Of a DNA stretch of 64,000 nt, positions 50,395 to 58,707 are shown in pieces. Location: assembly GCF_000262545.1 (NCBI RefSeq), contig NZ_JH660660.1, positions 706,975 to 770,974 of the forward strand. Reading direction: 5' to 3'. Numbering within the stretch: position 1 is the stretch's first letter; each line of letters opens with the position of its first letter. A program made the translations under genes and the position numbers. The notes beneath the pieces were generated by a model. The model saw only the letters and a list, made by a program, of their open reading frames with translations, ran no database searches and was not told the origin of the DNA. The DNA comes from Prevotella bivia DSM 20514. Its GTDB lineage: Bacteria; Bacteroidota; Bacteroidia; Bacteroidales; Bacteroidaceae.

Positions 50395-50898
50395 ATGAAA
50401 AAGTTATTATTGATGTTGATGCTATGCGCACCAATGACAATGTTTGCTCAGAAGTTTGGTCACCTCGATTCACAAGCGCTTTTACAGTCGCTTCCTGAGG
50501 CTACTGCTATCCAAAACAAACTTCAAGCAAAGGGTAAAGAATATCAGAAGCAAATAGAAGATATGCAGGCTGAACTACAGCGTCAGGCTGAAGCTTACGA
50601 TAAAGCAAAAAGCACTATGAACGCAACAAAGCAAGCTGAAACCGAAAAGACCCTACAGGATCTATATAATAAGATCCAGCAAACTGCACAAGATAACCAG
50701 AAAGCTTTCAATGAAGAGCAGCAGAAGCAACTAGGTCCTGTGCTTGAGAAGGTTCGTAACGCCATCGCAGCAGTTGCAAAGACTGGTGGTTACACCTACA
50801 TTATGGAAAAGGCAGCTGGTCAACCCATCTACATCAACGAAGCTATTAGCAAGGATGTAACAGCAGAGGTTAAGGCTCAGCTAGCTAAAATGAAGTAA
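50395..50898 (+). CDS. OmpH/Skp-family periplasmic chaperone (copy 2)
   Basis: 167-residue exported protein. Signal peptide 1-19 (ending MFAQK), then FGHLDSQALLQSLPEATAIQNKL and a Gln/Lys/Glu-rich helical hairpin (about 40-115). The C-terminal body is IAAVAKTGGYTYIMEKAAG. Starts 41 bases after copy 1 and ends at a strong terminator at 50969. Probably works with copy 1 as periplasmic holdase for BamA clients. Confidence 0.9.
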   Translation: MKKLLLMLMLCAPMTMFAQKFGHLDSQALLQSLPEATAIQNKLQAKGKEYQKQIEDMQAELQRQAEAYDKAKSTMNATKQAETEKTLQDLYNKIQQTAQDNQKAFNEEQQKQLGPVLEKVRNAIAAVAKTGGYTYIMEKAAGQPIYINEAISKDVTAEVKAQLAKMK

Positions 50899-50968
50899 AT
50901 ATAACATTGGGGTGTCTTTACCCCCATATAATTTCTAACCCTAGCGTCTAGCAAACAGGGTTTAAGGG

Positions 50969-51014
50969 TGAGGTCACCGCATGAATTTTAATTCTTGCGT
51001 TGACCTCTTTTTTT
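50969..51014 (+). terminator. terminator after the second ompH gene
   Basis: GAGGTCA-c-CGCA-t-GAATT / AATTC-t-TGCG-t-TGACCTC stem, then eight Ts. Strong intrinsic terminator, 70 bases after the stop codon. Confidence 0.9.
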
Positions 51015-51048
51015 TATCACACGGCAGTTAATATCTATCCAGAAAAGA

Positions 51049-51552
51049 ATGAAAAAGTTCTGTTTTACACTGTTACTCATAACATTACCACTCTTGGTGA
51101 ATGCTCAAAACTTAAAGTTTGGCTACTTTAGCTACGACAAAGTGTTCCATGCTATGGCAAGCTATGCCACAGCATCAAACACATACGCTTCGATTAAAGC
51201 TAAGTACGATGCCGAAGTTAAACGTTCGGAAGACGACTTCAATCGTCGCTATGAAGACTTCCTTGAGGTGCAACATAATCTCAATCCCTCCATTCTGCGC
51301 AAGCGTCAAGCTGAAATAGAGGAATTATTACAGCGTAACCGCGCCTTCAAAATAGAAACAGAACGCCTCTTAAAGCAAGCCGAACAAGCCACTTTTGCTC
51401 CTGTTCGCGACAAGCTTAACGCTACATTGCAAGAAATGGGACACGAGAGTGGTTACGCATTTATCCTTAATACGGATAACAACACCATGCCTTACGTTAA
51501 CAATGCTGTAGGCGAGGACATCACAAACGCACTGATTACAGTGCTACAATAG
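51049..51552 (+). CDS. OmpH/Skp-family periplasmic chaperone (copy 3)
   Basis: 167-residue exported protein with signal peptide 1-19 (VNAQNLKF). The helical hairpin (about 45-115) is richer in Arg/Glu than in copies 1-2 (for example RRYEDFLEVQHNLNPSILRKRQ), and the C-terminal body LQEMGHESGYAFILNTDN fits the family. It lies after the terminator, so it is likely a separate transcript, possibly with murI. Sequence has drifted from the other two copies, suggesting a different client set (inference). Confidence 0.88.
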   Translation: MKKFCFTLLLITLPLLVNAQNLKFGYFSYDKVFHAMASYATASNTYASIKAKYDAEVKRSEDDFNRRYEDFLEVQHNLNPSILRKRQAEIEELLQRNRAFKIETERLLKQAEQATFAPVRDKLNATLQEMGHESGYAFILNTDNNTMPYVNNAVGEDITNALITVLQ

Positions 51553-51608
51553 TTGAGAATTGAGAATTGAGAATTCATATCAACTTATCAATGCTTATCA
51601 ATGCTTAT
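51553..51608 (+). repeat. short tandem repeats before murI
   Basis: TTGAGAA occurs three times in a row (51553-51573), then the 10-base word CTTATCAATG twice. No other structure. Confidence 0.7.
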
Positions 51609-51645
51609 CAACACTCATTCCTTCACAAAATCATCCTCAAAAAAT

Positions 51646-52485
51646 ATGCCCTTCTATCCCCAACAGCCAGGTTCTATTGGTGTATTCGACAGCGGTTATG
51701 GTGGCTTAACCATTCTTCATGGCATCCAACAAGTGTTACCTGAGTACGATTATATCTACTTAGGCGACAATGCACGTGCCCCATACGGCTCGCGATCGTT
51801 TGAAGTAGTGTATGAGTTTACACGCCAAGCAGTGCTAAAACTCTTTGAGATGGGCTGCCATTTGGTTATCCTTGGCTGCAACACAGCATCTGCAAAAGCA
51901 CTTCGAACCATACAGCAAAACGACCTGCCCAAGCTAGCTCCCGACCGTCGTGTGCTAGGCGTTATCCGCCCCACAGCCGAGGTTATCGGCTCGCTCACTA
52001 GCTCAAGACACGTAGGCATCCTAGCTACAGAGGGTACTATACGCAGTCAAAGCTATAATATTGAAATCCAAAAACAATCGCCCGACATACAAGTAACAGG
52101 TCTTTCCTGCCCACTTTGGGTACCTATCATTGAGAACAATGAAGCCGATTCGCCAGGAGCCGACTACTTTGTAAAGAAGCGTATCGATCACATCATGCGC
52201 CTAGACCCACAAATCGACACCCTTATTCTTGGCTGTACCCACTACCCTATCCTCATGCCTAAGATCCTAAAATATGTCGATCGAGGCGTGAAGATTGTAC
52301 CACAGGGCGAGTATGTAGCAGCATCTTTAAAAGATTACCTCCAACGCCATCCAGAGATGGATGAGCGATGCACCAAGCATAGTAGTACAAAATATTACAC
52401 AACAGAAAGTCCTACCAAGTTTAAAGAGAATGCACGTATCTTTATGCCCGAAGAAATCAATGTAGAACGTATTACTTTAGAATAG
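51646..52485 (+). CDS. murI: glutamate racemase
   Basis: Converts L- to D-glutamate for peptidoglycan; cytosolic. I place the start at ATG 51646 (MPFYPQQPGSIGVFDSG), as the upstream in-frame ATG at 51601 lies in the short-repeat tract; this gives 279 residues. Signature segments: GVFDSGYGGLTIL near the start, LGCNTASAKAL with the first catalytic Cys (about residue 85), and LGCTHYPIL with the second (about 196). No frameshift. The operon continues to the glycosyltransferase 18 bases later. Confidence 0.94.
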   Translation: MPFYPQQPGSIGVFDSGYGGLTILHGIQQVLPEYDYIYLGDNARAPYGSRSFEVVYEFTRQAVLKLFEMGCHLVILGCNTASAKALRTIQQNDLPKLAPDRRVLGVIRPTAEVIGSLTSSRHVGILATEGTIRSQSYNIEIQKQSPDIQVTGLSCPLWVPIIENNEADSPGADYFVKKRIDHIMRLDPQIDTLILGCTHYPILMPKILKYVDRGVKIVPQGEYVAASLKDYLQRHPEMDERCTKHSSTKYYTTESPTKFKENARIFMPEEINVERITLE

Positions 52486-52503
52486 CAAATCCATAGTCAG
52501 AAC

Positions 52504-53274
52504 ATGGCACAAGACAATAAAATATCGGTAGTGATCAACACCTATAACGCTGAGAAACACCTCCGAGAGGTGCTCGATAGCGTAAAAGATTTCGATGAAA
52601 TCGTAATCTGTGATATGGAAAGTAAAGATAACACACTTGCCATAGCAAGAGAGTATGGGTGCAAGATTGTAACCTTTGAGAAGAAAAACTATACCATTGT
52701 AGAGCCTGCCCGCAACTTTGCTGTACAAAGTGCTACTCACTCATGGGTACTTGTTACTGATGCCGATGAACTTGTTACCCCTGAACTTCGACAATATCTC
52801 TACCAATATATCGCTACCCCCAACTGTCCTGAAGGACTCTTCATTCCACGTCGAAACCGTGATATGAACGTGTTGGATATGGGACGATTGCGCGATTTTC
52901 AGCTACGTTTCTTCCGTCGCGATAAAGTATATTGGCCGCCACTTATCCATTCTATCCCTGAAATAGAAGGAAAAACAACCAAACTCGTCGATAACGATAA
53001 AGCTGTTTTCAATCATCTCGATGAGAATTACTTACACGATAGAATGGAAAAACTCAACCGTTATTCCGACGAAGAACTTGACAAACGCGCTAACAAACAA
53101 TACGGTTTGGGCGCACTAATATGGCGTCCCACTTGGCGTTTCTTTAAAGCATACGTCATGGATCAACAATATAAAAAGGGGCTTCCCGGTCTCATCTCTA
53201 GCTATCTTTCGGGGTTTTACCAATTCCTAATTGTAGCTAAAACAATAGAAAAACGAAAATACAAAACGAAATGA
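52504..53274 (+). CDS. GT2 glycosyltransferase (KdtX/WaaE-like)
   Basis: Cytosolic or membrane-peripheral glycosyltransferase for LPS core or related glycan. The 256-residue protein has the GT-A fold: ISVVINTYNAEKHLREVL at the N-terminus, IVICDMESKDNT, and the metal-binding WVLVTDADELVTPEL (DAD motif at about residue 83). The C-terminal RPTWRFFKAYVMDQQYKKGLPG is basic and may contact membrane. It resembles the WaaE/KdtX branch that adds glucose to the inner core, but the sugar is not certain. It overlaps cdd by four bases. Confidence 0.85.
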   Translation: MAQDNKISVVINTYNAEKHLREVLDSVKDFDEIVICDMESKDNTLAIAREYGCKIVTFEKKNYTIVEPARNFAVQSATHSWVLVTDADELVTPELRQYLYQYIATPNCPEGLFIPRRNRDMNVLDMGRLRDFQLRFFRRDKVYWPPLIHSIPEIEGKTTKLVDNDKAVFNHLDENYLHDRMEKLNRYSDEELDKRANKQYGLGALIWRPTWRFFKAYVMDQQYKKGLPGLISSYLSGFYQFLIVAKTIEKRKYKTK

Positions 53275-53750
53275 AGACAATAGATTTAAGTATCAAGATA
53301 GGTTTTTGCCAACTTGATGAGCTCTCAGAGCAAGATCAAAAACTCATCAATAGTGCTATCGCTGCCACAGCCAATAGCTATTCACCTTACAGCCATTTCG
53401 CCGTGGGTGCAGCCCTATTGCTCGCTGATGGTACAGAGGTACGTGGCGCAAACCAAGAGAATGCCGCCTTTCCCTCTGGACTGTGTGCCGAACGTTCGGC
53501 TATCTTTGCAGCACAATCGGTCCACCCCGACAAAGCCATCACCACTATAGCCATTGCTGCAAAGAATGGTTATGGCTTCACGCAAGACCCTATTGTGCCT
53601 TGTGGATCGTGCCGTCAGGTAATCCTTGAAATGGAAGACCGCTACAAACAACCTATCCGCATTCTCCTCTATGGCACGGATGGCATCTATGTCATCAACA
53701 GTATTAAAGACATATTACCCTTACAGTTTGTAGCCAACTCAATGAAATAA
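53271..53750 (+). CDS. cdd: cytidine deaminase
   Basis: Deaminates cytidine and deoxycytidine to uridines; zinc enzyme. The 159-residue length is that of the homotetrameric type. Zinc-binding and catalytic residues are in GLCAERSAIFAAQ (C-A-E) and VPCGSCRQVILEM (PCxxC). YSPYSHFAVGAALLLADG is the substrate-binding start. It overlaps the preceding GT2 gene (ATGA), and the DUF4250 gene follows after 6 bases. The unrelated neighbour suggests simple operon packing. Confidence 0.95.
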   Translation: MKTIDLSIKIGFCQLDELSEQDQKLINSAIAATANSYSPYSHFAVGAALLLADGTEVRGANQENAAFPSGLCAERSAIFAAQSVHPDKAITTIAIAAKNGYGFTQDPIVPCGSCRQVILEMEDRYKQPIRILLYGTDGIYVINSIKDILPLQFVANSMK

Positions 53751-53756
53751 CCCACT

Positions 53757-53957
53757 ATGGAATATCTACCTAAAGACCCCGCAATACTCGTTAGCACCAT
53801 CAATATGCTATTACGCGATGAAGAGTTCGACGAATTAGAACCACTTTGCTACTCCTTCAACGAAGATCCTAGCGACATCAAAGCTCGCCTCAAAACAGAA
53901 GGATACGTATATAGCGAAGCACAAAAACAGTTCCGCCCTATTGGGTATGATGAATAA
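53757..53957 (+). CDS. DUF4250 small protein
   Basis: 66-residue soluble protein of unknown function. LPKDPAILVSTINMLLRDEEFDELEPLCYSF is typical of DUF4250, a family of about 60 residues found in Bacteroidota and Firmicutes. The sequence is acidic, mainly helical, with no cysteines other than one and no signal peptide. Co-transcribed with cdd by position. Confidence 0.85.
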   Translation: MEYLPKDPAILVSTINMLLRDEEFDELEPLCYSFNEDPSDIKARLKTEGYVYSEAQKQFRPIGYDE

Positions 53958-53972
53958 AAACATATACAGCTA

Positions 53973-54215
53973 AGTAGCTAAAGGTTAGCTTTTTACAGGC
54001 AAAAGCTAACCTTTTTTGTTGCAAAACATCAACTATTAAGAGCAAAAATAAATTAAAAACGGAATAAAAATAAATTAAAAACAGAATAAAAATAAATTAA
54101 AAACAAAGCAAAAGTAAATTATTTTTTAGAGCTAAAAATCACCTTTTTCTACAAGAAAGGTTAGCTTTTACAAGTCAAAAGGTTAAGCTTTGATACCATA
54201 AAGGCTATCTTTCAT
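53973..54215. repeat. AT-rich repeat region with 22-bp tandem unit
   Basis: AAAGGTTAGCTTTT...AAAAGCTAACCTTTT inverted pair at the left (about 53978-54016). AAAAATAAATTAAAAAC then repeats three times with period 22 (54044, 54066, 54088), followed by AAATTATTTTTT, AAAGGTTAGCTTTT and AAAAGGTTAAGCTTT on the right. No gene. Fourth member of the dispersed family. Confidence 0.7.
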
Positions 54216-54279
54216 CAACCACTAAAATAATGAATATCTTTGCAATCATCACAATTATTTCATTACAAGAATAACTTTA

Positions 54280-54311
54280 TTTGCACACTCCACCGATAAT
54301 CGCTAACTTTG
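54280..54311 (+). promoter_or_regulatory. promoter of the polysaccharide deacetylase gene
   Basis: -33 TTTG (54280-54283), 20-base spacer, -7 TAACTTTG (54304-54311), 68 bases before the ATG. Confidence 0.75.
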
Positions 54312-54378
54312 CCTATGATAGAACAGCCAAACATTCTTTACATTTGGCAAGCAGCTATCCACACAAAAATACATAGAT

Positions 54379-55167
54379 ATGATTTTATTAAGTTTTGATA
54401 CAGAGGAGTTTGACGTACCTAAGGAGCATGGAGTACCCTTTACGCTTGCAGAAGGAATGGCGGTCTCTGTGGAGGGAACTACCAGAATACTCGATTGTTT
54501 GAAAGCAAACAACGTAAAAGCCACCTTCTTTTGTACGGGCAATTTTGCGGAACAAGCTCCAAAAATTATGCACCGCATTGTGGCAGAAGGACACGAAGTG
54601 GCGTGCCATGGGGTGGATCATTGGCAGCCTAAACCAGAAGATGTGTTCCTATCAAAAGAGATTGTAGAACGCATAGCAGGCGTTAAGGTATATGGCTATC
54701 GCCAGCCACGTATGTTTCCCGTATCCAATGCGAACTTAGAAAAGGCAGGCTATCTTTATAACTCATCGCTCAATCCTGCCTTTATCCCGGGGCGTTACAT
54801 GCACCTTACCGATCCACGCACCTACTTTATGGAAGGAAAAGTATTACAGATTCCAGCTTCTGTTACTCCTATCATTCGCTTTCCACTTTTTTGGTTATCC
54901 TTACACAACTTGCCACAAGCACTTTATCACGCTATGGTGCGCCGCGTTTTACGTCATGATGGCTATTTCGTAACTTATTTCCACCCATGGGAATTTTACG
55001 ATCTGAAAGAGCATCCAGACTTTAAAATGCCTTATATCATTAAGAAGAATAGTGGCAGAGCGATGGTTAATCGTTTGGATAAACTTATTAAAATGCTAAA
55101 ACTTAGAGGTGAAACGTTTGTTACTTACACCCATTTTACAGAACAAAAAAAGCAAGTAAAATCATGA
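54379..55167 (+). CDS. polysaccharide deacetylase family protein (CE4)
   Basis: 262-residue carbohydrate deacetylase-like protein of the NodB/CE4 fold. MILLSFDTEEFDVP carries the metal-binding Asp pair, and GHEVACHGVDHWQP supplies the HxxxxH metal site. YGYRQPRMFPV is the family RxPxF motif. No signal peptide, so it acts in the cytoplasm or on a membrane-linked glycan at the inner face. It overlaps the following GT2 gene by four bases (ATGA), suggesting a linked step in glycan building. Confidence 0.88.
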   Translation: MILLSFDTEEFDVPKEHGVPFTLAEGMAVSVEGTTRILDCLKANNVKATFFCTGNFAEQAPKIMHRIVAEGHEVACHGVDHWQPKPEDVFLSKEIVERIAGVKVYGYRQPRMFPVSNANLEKAGYLYNSSLNPAFIPGRYMHLTDPRTYFMEGKVLQIPASVTPIIRFPLFWLSLHNLPQALYHAMVRRVLRHDGYFVTYFHPWEFYDLKEHPDFKMPYIIKKNSGRAMVNRLDKLIKMLKLRGETFVTYTHFTEQKKQVKS

Positions 55168-56117
55168 TAAAACTAGCCACGGTATCACCTTGTTACAACG
55201 AGGAAGAAGTTCTTATATCCTCTATTCATAAGCTAACAAACCTTTTTCAGGAGCTTATCCAAAAGGAGATTATTTCAAAAGATAGTTGTATAGTGCTTGT
55301 AAACGATGGGAGTAGCGACCGCACTTGGGAAATCATCAACGAAGAGCAACAACGTAATAAGTTTGTGCGTGGTATCAACCTAAGTTACAATGTAGGACAT
55401 CAAAATGCTATTATGGCAGGTATGATGAAAGCAAAGGATTGGGCAGATGCAGTGATCACCATCGATGCAGATTTGCAAGACGATATTCAAGCTATTCCCA
55501 AGATGATATATGAGTTTACAGAAAACAAGTGTGAAGTAGTGTATGGTGTAAAGACTTCACGTAAGGCAGACCCTGTACTAAAACGTATATCAGCACAAGC
55601 TTTTTATAAATTACAGCATAAGATGGGAGTGAATAGCGTGTTCAATCATGCTGATTTCCGGCTGATGAGTAAGAAAGCACTCAATATTTTAGCCCATTTC
55701 CATGAACGAAACCTTTATCTTCGGGCTTTAATTCCGATGTTACACTTACCTTCGGCAACTGTAGAAGATGTAATTAGAGAACGTGAAGCAGGGCAGTCAA
55801 AGTACACGCTACGCAAAATGCTCAATCTGGCACTAGATGGTATTACCTCGTTTTCTATAAAACCCATCTATTATATTCTTACTACTGGCTTAGCTTTTAT
55901 CGCTATGAGCTTCATCATTGGCATTTATGTACTTCATGCTTTAATTATTGGTACAGCCTATCCCGGTTGGGCATCAATTATGATGAGTATATGGCTCATT
56001 GGTGGCTTGATGCTTCTTTCTATAGGTATTATTGGCATTTATATCGGTAAGATTTACACAGAGGTAAAGCAACGCCCCCTCTATGAAATAGAAGATATTG
56101 TGGGGGAAGAAAATTAA
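55164..56117 (+). CDS. GT2 polyprenyl-phosphate glycosyltransferase (GtrB/ArnC-like)
   Basis: 317-residue membrane glycosyltransferase of the DPM1/GtrB type, which loads a sugar onto undecaprenyl phosphate. N-terminal GT-A domain: LATVSPCYNEEEVLISS, LVNDGSSDRTWEII and the DAD/QD site TIDADLQDDIQAIP; NHADFRLMSKKAL follows. Two C-terminal transmembrane segments (about 232-258 and 266-294) anchor it. The donor sugar is unknown. The pairing with a deacetylase resembles aminosugar transfer systems such as ArnC/ArnD (inference). Confidence 0.88.
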   Translation: MIKLATVSPCYNEEEVLISSIHKLTNLFQELIQKEIISKDSCIVLVNDGSSDRTWEIINEEQQRNKFVRGINLSYNVGHQNAIMAGMMKAKDWADAVITIDADLQDDIQAIPKMIYEFTENKCEVVYGVKTSRKADPVLKRISAQAFYKLQHKMGVNSVFNHADFRLMSKKALNILAHFHERNLYLRALIPMLHLPSATVEDVIREREAGQSKYTLRKMLNLALDGITSFSIKPIYYILTTGLAFIAMSFIIGIYVLHALIIGTAYPGWASIMMSIWLIGGLMLLSIGIIGIYIGKIYTEVKQRPLYEIEDIVGEEN

Positions 56118-56150
56118 AGATTGAGAATGGAAAGTTGAGAACAGTATAGG

Positions 56151-57323
56151 CTAAACACTTTTCTCACTTCTCTCATACTTTACTGTGAGCATTTCATAAC
56201 AAAGCCTCAACCAAACAATAAGGCAGGGCAAGGCCTTAAGAGCATATTGCTGAATAAGTCCGCGCTTAATGCAACGAGGATAAAGGTCGGACGAGCCAAA
56301 ACCAGAGATCATAAACACAAATACGAGCAAGGCTATAGCCCACGTTCCACGCTTCTCAGGACTGCTATACCACCAAATACTCACACCACATAGCGCAATA
56401 ATATAAGAGCTCGACTCGCTTCCTGTACTAAACAATACTACGAACAGCAATACCGAAGCAAGCAGAGCCTCACGAAATTTCACATACTTATATTGCTTAA
56501 AACGCAAATAAGGTAAGGCAAAAAGCACCAAAGCAGGAGCTATTATCCATAAGTCGGAATACGTATTGTTACCCGATATACGACGAACCAAACCCAAAGC
56601 TGATATGTTTTGAGCAATAGATCCTAGGTTTTCACCATTTTTTTCCACTAAACAAGTAAACCATGCTTGATATTGTTCCACCACGTATACTGGCGAACTG
56701 ATAAGCATTGGGGCAACAAACATCACTACAGCCCAAAATAATAGTGAGAGGATAAACTTTCCTTTCTGCTTAGAGAAAAAGAAAAAGGCAAGCCCTACAA
56801 TGCCATAAAGCTTCACAAAAGAGCCTAACATAATGAGGCAGGCAGCCCAAAAGTCGCGTTTATTCTCAATAAGATAAAACGAAGAGATAATGATTGCAGC
56901 AATGGCAATATTAAACTGCTGCATAAAAAGAGCTGTCGACAAGGTGTGAGCACAAAACCAATAAAGAAAGATTTGCTCCTTTTGCTTTAGATTGGAACGG
57001 CTCACGGATACAAAGAGTATCAGCGATAGTCCCACACACCAAAAGAACATACCTAGCCAATCGGGCATAATGGCAAAGGGAGCAATGATCAATGAGAAGA
57101 AAGGTCCATAATGATTGACATCGAAATACTCGTCAGGATAAGCCGCATAAAGCGAAGTACCATTAACAGTATGCCAATAAACACCACGAAATATCTCAAA
57201 GTTGTTATGCTGACGGGTAAACTTAAAAGCCCACGAGAGAATGCCAATAAGTGTCCAAAGACCTAAAAGCGTGCGCTTATCACGAAAAAAAGGATGCCTA
57301 AAGTATTGTTTTAGTGTTACCAT
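56151..57323 (-). CDS. polytopic membrane glycosyltransferase (GT87-like)
   Basis: 390-residue protein with about ten hydrophobic segments, basic termini, and an N-terminal periplasmic region containing NHYGPFFSLIIAPFAIMPDW. This fits GT-C glycosyltransferases of the GT87/DUF2029 kind, which use polyprenyl-phosphate sugars at the outer face of the membrane. The acidic residue near YAAYPDEYFDVNHYGP would be the GT-C catalytic Asp/Glu (inference). It converges with the GtrB-like gene, a possible supplier of its donor. It is 24 bases downstream of the GT4 gene on the same strand. Confidence 0.75.
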   Translation of the reverse strand: MVTLKQYFRHPFFRDKRTLLGLWTLIGILSWAFKFTRQHNNFEIFRGVYWHTVNGTSLYAAYPDEYFDVNHYGPFFSLIIAPFAIMPDWLGMFFWCVGLSLILFVSVSRSNLKQKEQIFLYWFCAHTLSTALFMQQFNIAIAAIIISSFYLIENKRDFWAACLIMLGSFVKLYGIVGLAFFFFSKQKGKFILSLLFWAVVMFVAPMLISSPVYVVEQYQAWFTCLVEKNGENLGSIAQNISALGLVRRISGNNTYSDLWIIAPALVLFALPYLRFKQYKYVKFREALLASVLLFVVLFSTGSESSSYIIALCGVSIWWYSSPEKRGTWAIALLVFVFMISGFGSSDLYPRCIKRGLIQQYALKALPCLIVWLRLCYEMLTVKYERSEKSV

Positions 57324-57347
57324 GAGCGTGTATATAATTAATGATGG

Positions 57348-58532
57348 TTATCGTGGCATATCGCCATCTAACAGACGTCTGAACTTTTCTCCATTTACTT
57401 CCCATGTAAATTGTTTCTTATGTTCAGCTCTCCCCTGAGCAATGCGTTGCTGCAACGCTTTATCAGTCAATGCCTCGTGCATAGCCTTCGCCAAAGCCTC
57501 AACATCGCCAACAGGGGTAAGGAGGCCCGCTTTGCCGTCATTGATGATTTCATGAGGACCAGTGGGGCAATCGGTAGCAACAATCATCTTATCCAACAAC
57601 AACGACTCTATCATCGTAGTGGGTAGACCTTCATATTTTGAACTTTGCACAAAAAGCTGGCATTGGCTTATCCAAGGGTAAGGATTTGACATAAAACCAA
57701 GAAAATGTACGTAATTCTTGACACCTTGCTTCACGGCTTCATCTTGAAGTTGTTGTAGAGCATCTCCTTTTCCTATGATGTATAGTTCTTCATCATGACC
57801 ATACTTTGAGCGTAGAATAGCGTATGCCTTGATCAACGATGTTATATCCTTTGATCCTTCTTCCAATCTTGATACACTTAATAAGAAAGGTTTCTCTATG
57901 CGCTTATCCTCCACAGGCATTTGCGCCTTTCTTTGTATTTGCTCCAAATCCATAGTGTTGTATATCATGGTTATGCGATCCTTAACATTAGGATAATATG
58001 TACAAGCCTCCTTGTACATATCTTTAGCTATGGTAACAATATGATCGTACACCTGAATTCTCTTTTTCATTTTAGCAACTACTCTTGGTTCTCTCTGTTG
58101 CTCTTGGCTTATAGACGAGTGGAAAAAGACTATCTTCTTAGCCTTGACCGACTTCAAAAATGAGGCTTGATCATGGCTAAAATCAATGATTACATCGTTG
58201 TTTCGATCCAACTTAGCCATACGATAGGTCTTTAATCCCCTACGAATGGGATTAATAAATATCTCGTCAAACAACTTTATCGGCTTAGGAAGGCGGTTCC
58301 TCCTTGACTGTTTAGCCCATACAAGAATAGGAGATTTCGCAAAGTAGACAATCTTCACCTCATTGGGTAAGTATTTTTTAAACACTTCTTGCTGACCTGT
58401 ATATTCACCTATAACTAAAGTTATATCGTAGGTATCAAGCTGTACTAGGTAATTGAGATATTGGAGAAGCACTGTCTCTCTTCCACCATCCAAGAAGAAG
58501 CTGATAATAAATGCTATACGTTTTCTTGTCAT
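57348..58532 (-). CDS. GT4 glycosyltransferase (copy A)
   Basis: 394-residue GT-B glycosyltransferase, soluble or membrane-peripheral. N-terminal IAFIISFFLDGGRETVLLQYLNYL is the acceptor domain start. The C-terminal donor domain has LLSVSRLEEGSKDITSLIKAYAIL, YIIGKGDALQQLQ, VHFLGFMSNPYPWI and the E-x7-E signature KYEGLPTTMIESL. It is a clear paralog of the protein at 60604, sharing long identical runs such as IVATDCPTGP. The gene is under the promoter carried in the 88-bp repeat upstream. Probably acts in LPS core or O-glycan synthesis. Confidence 0.9.
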   Translation of the reverse strand: MTRKRIAFIISFFLDGGRETVLLQYLNYLVQLDTYDITLVIGEYTGQQEVFKKYLPNEVKIVYFAKSPILVWAKQSRRNRLPKPIKLFDEIFINPIRRGLKTYRMAKLDRNNDVIIDFSHDQASFLKSVKAKKIVFFHSSISQEQQREPRVVAKMKKRIQVYDHIVTIAKDMYKEACTYYPNVKDRITMIYNTMDLEQIQRKAQMPVEDKRIEKPFLLSVSRLEEGSKDITSLIKAYAILRSKYGHDEELYIIGKGDALQQLQDEAVKQGVKNYVHFLGFMSNPYPWISQCQLFVQSSKYEGLPTTMIESLLLDKMIVATDCPTGPHEIINDGKAGLLTPVGDVEALAKAMHEALTDKALQQRIAQGRAEHKKQFTWEVNGEKFRRLLDGDMPR

Positions 58533-58535
58533 AAG

Positions 58536-58622
58536 AATGTTTCAATAAGTTTACAAAAATATAATTAACCGCAAAAGTAGAAAAAATATCTGAGCCCCCA
58601 AAGCCTAATTAGAAGAATGCTT
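58536..58622 (-). repeat. 88-bp direct repeat, copy 1 (promoter of GT4 copy A)
   Basis: About 87 bases matching 60387-60473 with five substitutions (about 94% identity), same orientation, 1.85 kb apart. Contains minus-strand -33 TTTG (58599-58602), 19-base spacer, -7 TACTTTTG (58572-58579). Confidence 0.85.
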
Positions 58623-58661
58623 TCATAATATGAAAACTCCTCAAAAAGAGGTAATATGCTT

Positions 58662-58707
58662 CAATCGTATCTTAAATATTTTCCTAAAAATATTTAAGAT
58701 ACGATTG
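58662..58707 (-). terminator. perfect 21-bp hairpin across the eptA stop codon
   Basis: Left arm 58662-58682 and right arm 58687-58707 are perfect complements (starting CAATCGTATCTTAAATATTT) with a 4-nt loop CCTA. The right arm encodes the last residues and stop of the eptA-like gene. No T-run follows, so it may be an mRNA 3' stabiliser or a weak terminator rather than a classical one. Confidence 0.7.

Noticed and set aside
51049-51552. Third OmpH copy as a pseudogene
   Set aside because: Signal peptide, helical arm and C-terminal body are intact, with no frameshift.
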